A stretch of DNA of 64,000 nt from Pseudomonadota bacterium (GCA_027592275.1 JAQCKF010000014.1:1-64000), one strand, 5' to 3'. Shown: positions 39,204 to 50,374, counted from the stretch's first letter. Notes: a model not told the origin generated them from the letters alone. Numbers and translations: made by a program.

Positions 39204-41105
39204 TTAAATAATTTCTTCATCTCGCATAATTTTCAGAACCTTCTCTAGGCACTCATCGACAGACAGCGCTGCAGTGTCTAGCTCAAGTCGTGCAACTTCC
39301 GGGGCGCTGTAGGGGAAAGATAGCCCGGGAATGTCTGTAGACTCTGTTCCTTCAGCTGCCGCATACAGTCCGCTCGGATCTCTCTGAATGCAGGCTTGTA
39401 TAGGGGGGTTTAGGTAGATAATGTAGCAATTGTCTTTGCCAATCACGCTGATCGCATGCTCTCTAGAATCGGCATTTGGTGCTACGAAAGAGGCGCAGCA
39501 AATTACGCCTGAATCGTTTAAAAATCTTGCTATATGAGCGCTACGTCTTAAGTTTTCAGCGCGGCCTTCCGCATCGTGTGGCAAGTCCTTGCTGATACCG
39601 AGTCGCATCGTCTTTCCATCCAATACTGTACTAACACGTCCGCGATCAAAAAGTTTTCTTTCCAATCCGTGAGCGAGCGTGGATTTACCGGAGCCGGAGA
39701 CACCAACGAACATGATCGTGGCGGGTTTCTGGCCATAGCGTGCCGCACGTTCTTCTTTGGTTACAATGATGTTTGTGGATCCACTGCGTTCGCGGCGTGG
39801 CTGTTGTTCGCAATCTATCATGCCGGCCCCCACAGTCACGTTGCTGAGCCGATCAATAATAATAAAACTGCCAGTCGCACGATTATCTTTATAGCTATCG
39901 AAACAAACTGTCTCGTCGAGATTGATTTCAGCAAGGCCGATCTCGTTTAGTTCAAGGCCTGGTGCGGGAACTTTTTCAAGCGTGTTTACATCGGTGCGAT
40001 TGTGCATCGTGCTCAATCTGCCGCTTACGGTCTTACTACCCAGTTTGAAATCGAAGACCTTGCCAGGCAGCAGGGGGGTCTCCGCCATCCAAACGATGGT
40101 CGCATCGAATTTGCTATCGCTTGTTGGGGTATTCTCGGGGTGCGCAAGAATGTCGCCCCGACTGACATCAATTTCATCTTCTAGCGTTAGTGTTATAGCC
40201 ATTTCGGCATGAGCAAGTTCTAACTCTTCATCATAGGTCACGATCGATTTGATACGACTCGTCTTCTTCGATGGCAAGACAATGACTTCGTCGCCTTTGT
40301 GGATTACGCCGGAGGCGACGGTGCCACAAAAACCTCTAAAGTTTAAATTGGGCCGGTTAACGTATTGCACGGGGAAGCGAAAATCGGAATAGTTCTTGTC
40401 GCCGGCAATCTCTACGTTCTCCAAAAGCGGCATCAATGCGCCACCGTCATACCAGGGCATCTGCTCGCTTGGATTTACTACGTTGTCGCCGGTCAATGCA
40501 GACATCGGAATGTAATGAAAGTTTGCGGAATCAAGATTCTCGCTAAACTTTACATAGTCGGCTTTTATCTCATTGAAAACACCCTCGCTAAAATCGACTA
40601 GATCCATCTTATTGATGGCTACGATGATGTGTTTGATACCAAGCAAAGATGCGATGAAGCTGTGGCGGCGGGTTTGAACCTGAACCCCGTGACGGGCATC
40701 GATCAAGATTATGGCGAGATCGCAAGTTGATGCGCCGGTAGCCATGTTTCTGGTGTACTGCTCGTGACCCGGCGTGTCGGCGATAATGAATTTTCTCTTT
40801 GCTGTAGAGAAATATCGGTAGGCCACATCGATGGTTATGCCTTGCTCGCGTTCTGCCTGTAAGCCATCCACCAGTAGCGCTAGGTCTATTTTTCCTCCGG
40901 TAGTGCCGGACTTGACACTATCTGCTTCAATAGCTGCAAGCTGGTCTTCGTAGATCATCTTCGAGTCGTGCAGCAGCCGACCAATCAGTGTGCTTTTACC
41001 ATCATCCACGCTACCACAGGTTAACAAGCGCAATAGCTCCTTACGCTCGTGTTGGGCTAGGTACGCGCTAATGTCTGTGCTAATTAATTCGGATTGGTGT
41101 GACAT
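39204..41105 (-). CDS. cysNC: bifunctional sulfate adenylyltransferase subunit 1 / adenylylsulfate kinase CysNC
   Basis: A 633-residue fusion. The N-terminal CysN GTPase (about 1-440) has [23 protein letters not shown] and INKMDLVDF. The C-terminal CysC domain (about 455-625) begins [13 protein letters not shown]. CysN with CysD makes APS from sulfate and ATP; CysC phosphorylates APS to PAPS. The CysC part is divergent: [13 protein letters not shown] replaces the usual DGDNVRHGL, and Ala occupies the position of the phosphoserine in [10 protein letters not shown]. It follows cysD by 93 bases. Confidence 0.95.
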   Translation of the reverse strand: MSHQSELISTDISAYLAQHERKELLRLLTCGSVDDGKSTLIGRLLHDSKMIYEDQLAAIEADSVKSGTTGGKIDLALLVDGLQAEREQGITIDVAYRYFSTAKRKFIIADTPGHEQYTRNMATGASTCDLAIILIDARHGVQVQTRRHSFIASLLGIKHIIVAINKMDLVDFSEGVFNEIKADYVKFSENLDSANFHYIPMSALTGDNVVNPSEQMPWYDGGALMPLLENVEIAGDKNYSDFRFPVQYVNRPNLNFRGFCGTVASGVIHKGDEVIVLPSKKTSRIKSIVTYDEELELAHAEMAITLTLEDEIDVSRGDILAHPENTPTSDSKFDATIVWMAETPLLPGKVFDFKLGSKTVSGRLSTMHNRTDVNTLEKVPAPGLELNEIGLAEINLDETVCFDSYKDNRATGSFIIIDRLSNVTVGAGMIDCEQQPRRERSGSTNIIVTKEERAARYGQKPATIMFVGVSGSGKSTLAHGLERKLFDRGRVSTVLDGKTMRLGISKDLPHDAEGRAENLRRSAHIARFLNDSGVICCASFVAPNADSREHAISVIGKDNCYIIYLNPPIQACIQRDPSGLYAAAEGTESTDIPGLSFPYSAPEVARLELDTAALSVDECLEKVLKIMRDEEII

Positions 41106-41198
41106 GTTTGTCTAAGTCTCGTTCGGCTGAATTTGCTGATTCGTGCCTTGTTTGTAACTAATTTTTTCAACTAGAAGATATAAACTAAAAAATGCTGA

Positions 41199-42107
41199 CT
41201 AGAAATAGCCTCGCCTTTTCTTATCTTCCATGGAGCCGCTTTTGTCTGAATCGATGAGGCGCCCCTGTCTTTCAGAGGTCGTTGCCAACAACATTTCCTG
41301 AATTATCTCAGGCAGGGTTGTCGCGGTGGAGGCGACAGCACCTGAGAGGGGGTAACAGCCTAGAGTGCGAAATCGCACAGTCTTAAATTCTATCTTCTGT
41401 CCTTCTTTGATCGGCATGCGATCATCATCAACCAGAATGTCTACGCCATCGATATTGACAACAGGCCTCGGCTTGGCGAAGTACAGAGGCACGATATCGA
41501 TATCGTTCAAATAGATATACTGCCAGATGTCTAACTCGGTCCAGTTAGAAAGTGGAAAAACGCGAATGCTTTCGCCTTTATTAATCTTTCCATTGTAGAT
41601 GTTCCACAATTCTGGTCTTTGATTTTTAGGATCCCAGACATGATTCTTGTCGCGAAAGGAGAAGACTCTTTCCTTGGCCCGAGATTTTTCCTCGTCGCGC
41701 CTGGCTCCGCCAAAAGCGGCATCGAACTTGTGTTTGTTCAGCGCCTGCTTTAGAGCCTGCGTCTTCATGATGTCCGTGTGTTTCTCGCTGCCATGGGTGA
41801 ACGGACCTACGCCTGCATCCACACCTTCCTGATTGGTATGCACGATAATGTCCAAACCGAGTTTCTCGATCTGTTGATCGCGAAAGGCAATCATTTCCTT
41901 GAACTTCCATGTCGTATCGACATGCATTAGCGGGAAGGGCAGCTTGCCCGGATAGAACGCCTTTAGCGCCAGGTGTAACATGACAGCGGAATCTTTGCCT
42001 ACGGAGTACAGCATCACCGGCTTATCGAATTCCGCAGCAACCTCGCGCATGATGTGAATGCTCTCTGCTTCGAGTTGTTTGAGATGGGTAAGATTGTATT
42101 CAGACAT
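41199..42107 (-). CDS. cysD: sulfate adenylyltransferase subunit 2
   Basis: A 302-residue ATP-pyrophosphatase-fold enzyme with the PP-loop [14 protein letters not shown] and family motifs [16 protein letters not shown] and [10 protein letters not shown]. It forms APS with the GTPase CysN encoded next. Typical length; the C terminus RRGYF is intact. Confidence 0.97.
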   Translation of the reverse strand: MSEYNLTHLKQLEAESIHIMREVAAEFDKPVMLYSVGKDSAVMLHLALKAFYPGKLPFPLMHVDTTWKFKEMIAFRDQQIEKLGLDIIVHTNQEGVDAGVGPFTHGSEKHTDIMKTQALKQALNKHKFDAAFGGARRDEEKSRAKERVFSFRDKNHVWDPKNQRPELWNIYNGKINKGESIRVFPLSNWTELDIWQYIYLNDIDIVPLYFAKPRPVVNIDGVDILVDDDRMPIKEGQKIEFKTVRFRTLGCYPLSGAVASTATTLPEIIQEMLLATTSERQGRLIDSDKSGSMEDKKRRGYF

Positions 42108-42190
42108 AATTTGCTAATCCATAGTGGAAGGAGACTAGTGCTTCGTATCGATAGTCTCGATGGTCAAAGTGGATTGGATAGGGCTTAGGG

Positions 42191-42658
42191 CTAGTGTTTA
42201 GGCGTATTCGAGGGTTCTTCTTCGTTATGGGAGATCGACTTGTTTATACCAAACTCTTCGGAAAGGGCGCCTTTCTGGCTGGGGTCCTGTTTTACTGCAT
42301 AGTCTTTTGGAGGATTCAGTCCGCCTGCAGTCTCGGGGTCTTCATTGCTATAGAACACGGCGTCGGAGCCCGCTGGAAGTAATTTACTAGCAACTTCGTT
42401 GCTACACAGATCCTGGGCACCACTGGCGAGGTGCTGATAAACTTCGCGATAGCTCTCGGTCATGTGTTGGACGAGATCAGCTGTCAGACTGAAATGATCG
42501 CTCACGTTGTCACGGTAGGTCACGTGGTTGTCCTTGAGGTCGCGAATTTGATTCTCTAGCTCGATCACGCGCGATGCGCTGCTGTTCAAGCGACTGGAGA
42601 ATACCACCCCAATTACAACACCTACGAGTAGACACGCTATTCCAGTTAACCAAATCAT
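42191..42658 (-). CDS. zapG: DUF1043 cell-envelope protein (YhcB/ZapG)
   Basis: A 155-residue protein with an N-terminal membrane helix (IACLLVGVVIGVVFSS), a coiled coil (about 28-70) and a disordered polar tail. YhcB/ZapG is involved in envelope synthesis and division in E. coli. It is divergent from zapE, as in many gammaproteobacteria. The 267-base gap (42659-42925) holds no recognisable gene and presumably both promoters. Confidence 0.88.
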   Translation of the reverse strand: MIWLTGIACLLVGVVIGVVFSSRLNSSASRVIELENQIRDLKDNHVTYRDNVSDHFSLTADLVQHMTESYREVYQHLASGAQDLCSNEVASKLLPAGSDAVFYSNEDPETAGGLNPPKDYAVKQDPSQKGALSEEFGINKSISHNEEEPSNTPKH

Positions 42659-42925
42659 TTAACTAATCGCCTCTTGAGTATTTCCATGATGACCTCTCGA
42701 GCAATTGTGCCGGAGAGACGTTCGTTCAGTATACCTCAGTTCATGGGTTTTTTTTAACAAACTTGTTGCTGTCGCAGGGCCAAAAAGAGGCGTGTCGAGC
42801 ACGATGGTCGTAGGTAGATGAATGCAGGCATAGCAATAGAGGTTGCCATTCTCAAGCAGAGTCTGGAAACTGAGCGCTTTTTTACAGGTAACGGATAGTC
42901 GGCGTAACTTCGTCAGATTGAAATC

Positions 42926-44035
42926 ATGGGCCCATTGCAGCGATATCAACTCGATCTAGAGAGCAACGCCATAACTGCAGACGATGCACAGCGTACTTTA
43001 GTAGGTCATTTGCAGAATTTGTATGAGCGGATCATACAGACTGAATCAAACAGATCAGGGCCGTTAGGACGGTTGAAGCAATGGTTGTTCGCGAGCGAGC
43101 AGGCCGCCAGCCCGATTCAAGGGCTCTATATCTGGGGTGGAGTAGGGCGCGGTAAGACCTATCTGATGGATGTGTTCTTCGAGAGCCTGCCGGGTGAGTC
43201 CAAAATGCGCACGCATTTCCATCGTTTTATGCAGAGGGTCCACCGCGACCTAGTGTCACTGCAGGGGCAAAAAAACCCACTGGAGCATGTCGCCGACCAG
43301 ATAGCGGCAGAGTCTCGAGTTTTGTGCTTCGACGAATTTTTCGTGCGCGATATCGGTGACGCCATGATTTTAGCCGGCTTGCTGGAGGCTCTCTTCAAGC
43401 GGCAAGTGATCCTAATTGCGACCTCAAATATTGAGCCCGACCGCCTATATGAGGATGGCCTACAGCGGCAGCGATTCCTGCCAGCAATTGAGTCCATCAA
43501 GGAACATACGCAAACCGTTGAGATTCAAAGCGGGGTGGACTATCGATTGCGAAGCCTCGCTCAGGCCACGCTTTACCACTGCCCAATTACGACAGATACC
43601 GAAGCCAAGTTGATGGCGTGTTTCTACGAGCTCGCCCCGGAGACCTCCCATGTTCACAAAGATGCGGAAATTGAGATTCTGGAGCGCCGAATTGGCACGC
43701 AATATTGCTGCGATGATGTTGTGTGGTTCGCCTTTGAGCAGATATGTGAGGGTGCACGCAGTGCGTTCGACTATGTGGAGCTCGCGAAGATCTATCATGC
43801 GGTAATTCTATCTGGCATCCCTCAGATGCAAGACAGCGCGAGTGATAGCGCACGGCGCTTTATCAGCCTTGTCGATGAACTCTACGACAGAAGGGTAAAA
43901 CTGGTTATCGCAGCTGAAGTACCAATTGCCCAGCTGTATATTGGTGAAAAGCTTCGGTTTGAGTTCGAGCGTGCTGAGTCTAGGCTGATTGAGATGCAAT
44001 CTGAGGCGTATCTTGGAGATCAGCACCTGGCGTAG
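42926..44035 (+). CDS. zapE: cell division ATPase ZapE (AFG1 family)
   Basis: A 369-residue AFG1-type P-loop ATPase: Walker A WGGVGRGKTYLMDVF (about residue 70), then RTHFHRFMQRVH, Walker B VLCFDEFFVRDIGDAM. In E. coli it modulates the Z ring under stress. It lies upstream of rplM, the conserved order. Confidence 0.96.
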   Translation: MGPLQRYQLDLESNAITADDAQRTLVGHLQNLYERIIQTESNRSGPLGRLKQWLFASEQAASPIQGLYIWGGVGRGKTYLMDVFFESLPGESKMRTHFHRFMQRVHRDLVSLQGQKNPLEHVADQIAAESRVLCFDEFFVRDIGDAMILAGLLEALFKRQVILIATSNIEPDRLYEDGLQRQRFLPAIESIKEHTQTVEIQSGVDYRLRSLAQATLYHCPITTDTEAKLMACFYELAPETSHVHKDAEIEILERRIGTQYCCDDVVWFAFEQICEGARSAFDYVELAKIYHAVILSGIPQMQDSASDSARRFISLVDELYDRRVKLVIAAEVPIAQLYIGEKLRFEFERAESRLIEMQSEAYLGDQHLA

Positions 44036-44178
44036 GTATGAAGCTAGCCGGTGCTATCGGGGGCATCGCTGACCAATAAGATCGCATTCGTGCCTCTGTC
44101 TTGGAGAGCGTCTGTATTCGGTAGCAAGGCAACTATTGTGCAGCCCACGAAAAATCTACATTCTGGGCCTAAATTCGC

Positions 44179-44207
44179 TTGAGTATTGGACATCGCTCCG
44201 GTAGTAT
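44179..44207 (+). promoter_or_regulatory. sigma-70 promoter of rplM-rpsI
   Basis: TTGAGT (44179-44184), a 17-base spacer, then TAGTAT (44202-44207). The predicted start is near 44214, leaving a leader of about 29 bases before the rplM ATG. Confidence 0.75.
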
Positions 44208-44242
44208 TCGCGCTCCTTAAAGCAAAGCCTAATGACAGAATA

Positions 44243-44671
44243 ATGAAGACTTACAGCGCAAAACCTAACGAAGTAGACCAGAAATGGCTGCTCGTAGATG
44301 CCGAAGGCCAGACTCTAGGCCGCATGGCTACTGAAATAGCGACTCGCCTTCGCGGAAAACATAAGCCAGAATATACGGCTCACGTGGATACAGGCGATTT
44401 TGTCGTTGTCATTAATGCTGACAAGGTCAGAGTAACTGGCAACAAAGCCAAAGGTAAGATCTATTACTCTCACTCGGGCTTCCCCGGTGCTTTGACATCA
44501 ATGCCTTTTGAAAAATTGCTAGAAAAAGCGCCAGAGCGTATCGTCCAATTGGCTGTTAAGGGTATGCTCCCTAAAAGTTCTCTGGGTCGAGCGATGTTTA
44601 AGAAACTTAAAGTCTACGCTGGTACTGAGCACCCACACGGGGCGCAGCAACCACAGACACTTCAACTTTAA
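44243..44671 (+). CDS. rplM: 50S ribosomal protein L13
   Basis: A 142-residue L13, same length as in E. coli, opening [15 protein letters not shown]. The frame is open from 44186, but the promoter's -10 lies inside that extension, so the ATG at 44243 is right. [21 protein letters not shown] is the family signature. Cotranscribed with rpsI. Confidence 0.98.
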   Translation: MKTYSAKPNEVDQKWLLVDAEGQTLGRMATEIATRLRGKHKPEYTAHVDTGDFVVVINADKVRVTGNKAKGKIYYSHSGFPGALTSMPFEKLLEKAPERIVQLAVKGMLPKSSLGRAMFKKLKVYAGTEHPHGAQQPQTLQL

Positions 44672-44688
44672 AGAGGTTCGCTTAATTC

Positions 44689-45081
44689 ATGTCTAGCACT
44701 CAATATTACGGTACTGGCCGACGCAAGACCTCAACAGCGAGAGTCTTTCTAACTAGCGGCAGCGGTGCGATTACGATCAACAGTCGCACCCTAGACGGTT
44801 ACTTCGGTCGTGAAGTAGCTCGTATGATCGTCAAGCAGCCACTTGAGCTAGTGGAGATGGTTGAGAAATTCGATATTAAAATCACTGTACGTGGCGGTGG
44901 TAGCTTCGGTCAGGCCGGTGCTATCAGACACGGAATCACCCGCGCCTTAATGCAGTATGACCAAGAACTAAAGCCTACACTGCGTAAGGCAGGGTTCGTA
45001 ACACGTGATGCACGTGAAGTTGAACGAAAGAAGGTTGGTCTACGCAAGGCGAGAAAGAAGCCGCAGTTTTCAAAGCGTTAA
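44689..45081 (+). CDS. rpsI: 30S ribosomal protein S9
   Basis: A 130-residue S9 with [14 protein letters not shown] at the start, [15 protein letters not shown] in the middle and the basic tail ending KKPQFSKR that reaches the P-site tRNA. A strong terminator follows. Confidence 0.98.
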   Translation: MSSTQYYGTGRRKTSTARVFLTSGSGAITINSRTLDGYFGREVARMIVKQPLELVEMVEKFDIKITVRGGGSFGQAGAIRHGITRALMQYDQELKPTLRKAGFVTRDAREVERKKVGLRKARKKPQFSKR

Positions 45082-45095
45082 GACGATCGACCCAA

Positions 45096-45133
45096 AAAGC
45101 GCCGATTTCGTGTTCGAAGTCGGCGTTTTTTTT
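45096..45133 (+). terminator. intrinsic terminator of rplM-rpsI
   Basis: CGCCGATTTCG (45100-45110), loop TGTT, CGAAGTCGGCG (45115-45125), then eight T. An 11-bp stem with one wobble. Confidence 0.95.
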
Positions 45134-45348
45134 GGCTGCGAAAATATATTTTTCCTCTCTATTTTCAACAGCATAGAATAGGTTTAGAGCCTATCCCCAC
45201 TTGCTAAAAAGTGCAAAATTGACTAATATTCACGCGCTTTGCCGACCCTCTATGGTGGCAGAGCTCAAACTCGCGATCATTGAGTCGCGTATCCCTCAAT
45301 TGCAGGGACATTTCAATTTATAAGCTTGTTCTCAAGGAGATATTTCCG

Positions 45349-45948
45349 GTGACTGACGACAGTAAAAATGCTGGCCGTAGACGGTTTTTAGTGGGATCAA
45401 CTTCGGTTGTAGGTGCCGTCGGTGTTGTTGGGGCTGCTGTCCCCTTTATCGGATCTTGGAATCCTAGCGCTAAAGCAAGAGCTGCTGGTGCACCAGTTAG
45501 AATAGATATTTCTCGTCTGCAAGACGGCGAGATGCTAGGCCCGATACCTGCTTGGCGTGGTCGACCTATTTTCGTCATCAAAAGATCCGAAGAATTGCTA
45601 AGTGTGTTGAATGATGACCCAGACCGCTTAACTGATCCAGATTCCGAAGAGCTAGAGCAGCCAGGCTATGCGCAGAATGAATACCGTTCACGCACTCCCG
45701 ATGTAATGGTTTTAGTAGGCTTGTGTCCGCACCTGTTCTGCTCACCGACTCCTCACATCGAGCTTAAGCCAGAGCCTTTCGATTCAGAATGGCGTGGTGG
45801 ATTCTTCTGTCCTTGTCACGGTTCGCGTTTCGATCTTGCTGGACGTGTTTACAGTGGCTCGCCTTCATCGCGAAATATGGAAGTGCCGCCTTACTCCTTC
45901 GAGGGAAACGATGTCCTCGTAATTGGCATAGATGAGGACAACGCGTAA
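45349..45948 (+). CDS. petA: ubiquinol-cytochrome c reductase Rieske iron-sulfur subunit
   Basis: A 199-residue Rieske protein of the bc1 complex. A Tat-type N terminus (GRRRFLVGSTSVVGAVGV) acts as membrane anchor. Cluster ligands are in GLCPHLFCSP and FFCPCHGSRFD, with the extra cysteines that form the stabilising disulfide. The GTG at 45349 is the start because AAGGAG lies nine bases upstream; the frame is open further but that region is untranslated leader. Its stop overlaps the start of the cytochrome b/c1 gene (TAATG). Confidence 0.95.
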   Translation: MTDDSKNAGRRRFLVGSTSVVGAVGVVGAAVPFIGSWNPSAKARAAGAPVRIDISRLQDGEMLGPIPAWRGRPIFVIKRSEELLSVLNDDPDRLTDPDSEELEQPGYAQNEYRSRTPDVMVLVGLCPHLFCSPTPHIELKPEPFDSEWRGGFFCPCHGSRFDLAGRVYSGSPSSRNMEVPPYSFEGNDVLVIGIDEDNA

Positions 45949-47996
45949 TGAACGATACAACAAACAACGCAAATGATTCCGCAAAGCCGGGACGAATTAT
46001 GGGTGCAATGATCGGTCTTGTTGACTGGACTGATGCAAGACTACCTATCGTGCGTACGTGGAAAACTCATATGAGTGAGTACTACGCACCTAAGAATTTT
46101 AATTTTTGGTATTTCTTCGGCATATTTTCCATGGTTGTTCTAGTCATACAGCTAGTGACTGGTGTTTGGTTGACCATGAATTACACCCCTAGCGCCGAAG
46201 CAGCATTTGCCTCGGTCGAGTACATCATGCGAGATGTGGAATGGGGGTGGCTATTGCGCTATCTGCATTCCACAGGTGCTTCGGCATTCTTCGTAGTGAT
46301 CTACATTCACATGTTTCGTGGCCTAATGTACGGCTCCTATCAGAAACCGAGAGAATTGATCTGGGTTTTTGGCATGGCTATCTATCTTGTATTGATGATG
46401 GAAGGCTTCATGGGTTACGTACTACCTTGGGGCCAGCTGTCCTACTGGGGAGCGAACGTTATTGTCTCTCTAGCCGGTGCTATTCCTGTTATCGGTGACG
46501 ACTTACTGGTTTGGGTGCGAGGTGACTATCTCATCTCTGGCGCTACGCTGAACAGATTCTTTGCCTTACACGTTGTCGCACTGCCGATCGTGTTGATTGC
46601 TCTGGTTGTGCTACATCTGCTTGCGCTTCATGAAGTGGGTTCGAACAACCCAGACGGTATAGAAATCAAGAAGAACAAGGGGCCGGATGGCATCCCGGTG
46701 GATGGTGTTCCTTTTCATCCGTACTACACGATGTACCATGATTTACCGGGTGTCGTGTTATTTCTGTTCGTGTTCTGTGCGATTGTATTCTTCGCCCCAG
46801 AGATGGGTGGTTACTTCCTAGAGGTTTCCAACTTTCAGGAAGCGAACTCGCTTAAGACGCCTGAACACGTTCCACCAGTTTGGTACTTCACGCCGTTCTA
46901 TTCCATGTTGCGCGCCGTGACTTATCCCCTACTTGGTATTGATGCGAAGTTCTGGGGAATGTTGGTTATGTTTGGTGCTATCGCGATTCTCTTCGTACTG
47001 CCTTGGCTGGATAAGAGTCCGGTTAAGTCCATGCGCTATAAAGGCACCTATAGTCGTGTTGCATTACTGCTCTTCGTAGTCTCGTTTCTCATTTTAGGCG
47101 TGCTGGGCACACAGTCAGTAAGTTCAGGAAAGACCCTGCTCGCGCAAATCATGACTGTTGTCTACTTCGCATTCTTCTTCGCTATGCCTTGGTATACGCG
47201 TAAGGAGAAGACGGCGCAGCCACCGGAGAGAGTGACGGGTCGTTTCATTACGATTCCACAGCTAATCGGTTCTATTCTACTGCTTATATTCTTGGTGGTC
47301 GTACCGTTGATGTTAACCAGCACAGCCACAGCTGCTGAGGCGAATGTCGATCTCGAGCATGTTGAGACTGACTTCGATGACAAAGGTTCATTGCAGCGTG
47401 GTTTCAAGACCTACATGAACTACTGTGCAAGTTGCCACGAACTCAGTTACCAACGTTATGCCAGAACCGCCGAAGATCTAGAGATTCCCGAGGAAGTAGT
47501 TGTTGAGAATCTGATCTTCGATGGCTCCTTGATCGGTGATCTGATCGTAAATGCCATGGCGAAAGAAGACTCTGAAGGCTGGTTTGGGGCGGCACCTCCC
47601 GATCTAACATTAGTAGGTCGCGTGCGGAAACCTGATTGGCTATATAGCTACCTTAAGGGCTTCTACGCAGACGACACGAAAACTTTTGGAACGAACAATA
47701 AGATATTCGCCAACGTTGCCATGCCTAATGTACTGCATGAGCTGCAGGGCGATGTGATTTGCGAATCTCATGGTGATCCTGATCATTGCGAATTGCAGCA
47801 TGTTGAGGGCACTGGTGCGCTTACCCCGGCAGAGTTTGATGCCACGGTCGCTGACCTGGTGAACTTTCTCTACTATGTGGGCGAGCCCATTCGATCCAGA
47901 CGTCAAGAAATTGGCATTTGGGTTTTAGTATTTCTTGGAATTCTCTTTGTCCTAACGACGTTGGTAGGAAGAGAGTTTAGTAAGGATTACCATTAA
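45948..47996 (+). CDS. petBC: cytochrome b/c1 fusion polypeptide of the bc1 complex
   Basis: A single 682-residue frame with no internal stop. The first about 415 residues are cytochrome b: haem ligand histidines in RYLHSTGASAF with IYIHMFRG and in FFALHVVALP with VVLHLLALHE, and PVWY in place of PEWY at the Qo site. After extra helices, a signal-like segment (IGSILLLIFLVVVPLM) ends STATAAEAN near residue 463, a good signal-peptidase site. Cytochrome c1 follows, with CASCH at 493-497, a Met in NVAMPNVLHEL and a C-terminal anchor. The arrangement resembles fbcH of Bradyrhizobium, cleaved into two proteins after synthesis. Gammaproteobacteria usually have separate petB and petC. Confidence 0.95.
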   Translation: MNDTTNNANDSAKPGRIMGAMIGLVDWTDARLPIVRTWKTHMSEYYAPKNFNFWYFFGIFSMVVLVIQLVTGVWLTMNYTPSAEAAFASVEYIMRDVEWGWLLRYLHSTGASAFFVVIYIHMFRGLMYGSYQKPRELIWVFGMAIYLVLMMEGFMGYVLPWGQLSYWGANVIVSLAGAIPVIGDDLLVWVRGDYLISGATLNRFFALHVVALPIVLIALVVLHLLALHEVGSNNPDGIEIKKNKGPDGIPVDGVPFHPYYTMYHDLPGVVLFLFVFCAIVFFAPEMGGYFLEVSNFQEANSLKTPEHVPPVWYFTPFYSMLRAVTYPLLGIDAKFWGMLVMFGAIAILFVLPWLDKSPVKSMRYKGTYSRVALLLFVVSFLILGVLGTQSVSSGKTLLAQIMTVVYFAFFFAMPWYTRKEKTAQPPERVTGRFITIPQLIGSILLLIFLVVVPLMLTSTATAAEANVDLEHVETDFDDKGSLQRGFKTYMNYCASCHELSYQRYARTAEDLEIPEEVVVENLIFDGSLIGDLIVNAMAKEDSEGWFGAAPPDLTLVGRVRKPDWLYSYLKGFYADDTKTFGTNNKIFANVAMPNVLHELQGDVICESHGDPDHCELQHVEGTGALTPAEFDATVADLVNFLYYVGEPIRSRRQEIGIWVLVFLGILFVLTTLVGREFSKDYH

Positions 47997-48088
47997 CAAG
48001 AATTTGTCTAATGAGGTCGCGGACGACGTGGCTTCAATGTAGTCGGCAAGAATATTAAAAACGAGCAGATTGGATTAAAGGGATTGAT

Positions 48089-48721
48089 ATGGGTGTAGTA
48101 GCAAAAAGATCTTCAATGACATTTTATTCCGATGGCAAGAGTCACTATAGCCATCGGGTTAGGATAGTACTGGCAGAGAAGGGCGTGACAGTCGAGACAA
48201 TCGACGTGGACCCTGACAGCAAGCCCGAGGATCTGGCTTCCTTAAACCCGTACAACACACTACCGACTCTGGTTGATAGAGACTTAGTGTTGTATGAAGC
48301 TGACATCATGATGGAATATCTTGATGAGCGATTTCCTCACCCACCACTATTTCCTGTCTACCCAGTAGCGCGCGCCGAAAGCAGGCTCTGGATCTTTCGC
48401 ATCAAGCAGGACTGGTGTGAGAAGGTCGATGCACTAATGGCTGGAAAAGGAACGCCTGCGGTACTCGAGAAGGCGCGCAAGGAATTGCGCGAAAGCCTGC
48501 TTTCTATTGCACCAATTTTCGGTGAGAAGCCGTTCTTCATGAGTGATGAATTCACTATCGTCGATTGCTGTGTTGCGCCGATCCTTTGGCGTCTTCCGAT
48601 AATGGGCATAGATCTACCAAAGAACAAAACGACTAAGCCGCTGCTAGAATATAGAGATCGCCTGTTCGAGAGAGAGTCCGTTCTAGCGAGTTTCTCCGAG
48701 CAAGAAAAAGAAATGGTCTGA
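48089..48721 (+). CDS. sspA: stringent starvation protein A
   Basis: A 210-residue glutathione-transferase-fold protein that binds RNA polymerase. The motif SHRVRIVLAEKG and later YPVARAESRLWIFRIKQDW match SspA; catalytic GST residues are not conserved, as expected. It precedes sspB by 26 bases and follows the bc1 genes, the usual gammaproteobacterial order. Confidence 0.95.
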   Translation: MGVVAKRSSMTFYSDGKSHYSHRVRIVLAEKGVTVETIDVDPDSKPEDLASLNPYNTLPTLVDRDLVLYEADIMMEYLDERFPHPPLFPVYPVARAESRLWIFRIKQDWCEKVDALMAGKGTPAVLEKARKELRESLLSIAPIFGEKPFFMSDEFTIVDCCVAPILWRLPIMGIDLPKNKTTKPLLEYRDRLFERESVLASFSEQEKEMV

Positions 48722-48747
48722 GCTTCATCGAGAGCGGAGAATTCACC

Positions 48748-49176
48748 ATGACCATGAGTTCGAGCAGACCGCATTTAGTTAGAGCGCTCTACGACTGGAT
48801 CATAGAGAACGACTGCACTCCCTATATTCTTGTGAATGCCTTCGCAGATGATGTTCAGGTGCCACAGGAACATGTTAAGGATGGTCAGATCATCCTCAAT
48901 ATCTCCCCTTCAGCTGTTCAGAATTTATTTATTCGTAGCGAGGCTGTCGATTTCGATGGCCGCTTTGCGGGTATTCCCAAGCGAGTTTATGTGCCAATCT
49001 CGGCAGTAATGGGTATCTACGCGAAAGAGAATGGCCAGGGAATGATCTTCGATTCAGACGCGAACCTACCGAAGCCGCCAAGCCCAACGGGGACTGACGA
49101 TTCGGGGATAAGGAAAGGCGCGGATTCTAAACCATCCAGTTTAGGGAAAAAGCCCGCGTTGAGGGTCGTTAAGTAA
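48748..49176 (+). CDS. sspB: ClpXP adaptor SspB
   Basis: A 142-residue SspB. The substrate-binding domain (RPHLVRALYDWIIENDCTPY to VMGIYAKENGQGM) recognises ssrA tags. A flexible linker and the C-terminal ClpX-binding motif KPALRVVK complete it. Translation probably begins at the first ATG, MTMSSSRP. Confidence 0.95.
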   Translation: MTMSSSRPHLVRALYDWIIENDCTPYILVNAFADDVQVPQEHVKDGQIILNISPSAVQNLFIRSEAVDFDGRFAGIPKRVYVPISAVMGIYAKENGQGMIFDSDANLPKPPSPTGTDDSGIRKGADSKPSSLGKKPALRVVK

Positions 49177-49196
49177 GTTGGGTTAGGGCTGCGTTG

Positions 49197-49780
49197 CTAA
49201 TTGATGTATTCGAACACCTTGACCACTCTGGTCACGCCCGACACATTACGTGCTAAGCGCGCCGCATTGTCGCCACTGCCCTGATCGATCAAACCCATCA
49301 GATATATCGCCCCGTTTTCTGCTATCACTCTAACCTGTCCCGATGGAACGTCGCTGTTCGTTAACATGAGAGTGCGTACCTTGGTTGCTATCCAGGTGTC
49401 GTTGCTGCGCGCAATCAGGCTGGTCTTACCGGCTACCTCCAATTCATTGTGGATGCGCTTTATCTTGCTGCTGGCTTGACTCGTAATCTCGCTCGCCTTG
49501 TTTTTCAGCTCATTTGATGCGACCTGACCCACTAATAGAACTACGCCGTTGTGGCTGATCACATTGAAATTGGCTTTTCTAAATTCTGGTTCTCGTGATT
49601 TCATGTTGACGATCACTTTGGTTTCGATCGATTGATCTTCAACGCGGGCGCCAGCGGTTCTCTCGGTGGGATCTTCAGAAATCCCTTGCTCGCCAGTGGT
49701 CTCTACAAGAATTGCACTACAGGAAGTGATAAGAAGAACAGTTGCTAGTAGTAATAGTTTTTTTAGAGACGTTAGTGTCA

Positions 49781-49781
<1 letters not shown>
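49197..49781 (-). CDS. dolP: outer-membrane BON-domain lipoprotein (DolP/YraP-like)
   Basis: A 194-residue lipoprotein with lipobox LLITSC (about residue 21) and two BON domains (about 45-115 and 120-190, with NGVVLLVGQV and NGAIYLMGLI). DolP supports outer-membrane integrity and BAM function in E. coli. The start overlaps the stop of diaA (TAATG), indicating coupling. Confidence 0.92.

Positions 49782-50374
<593 letters not shown>

Noticed and set aside
45280..45348. Upstream TTG start for the Rieske protein PetA
   Set aside because: The GTG at 45349 has a well-placed AAGGAG and begins just before the Tat motif; the extension is leader sequence.
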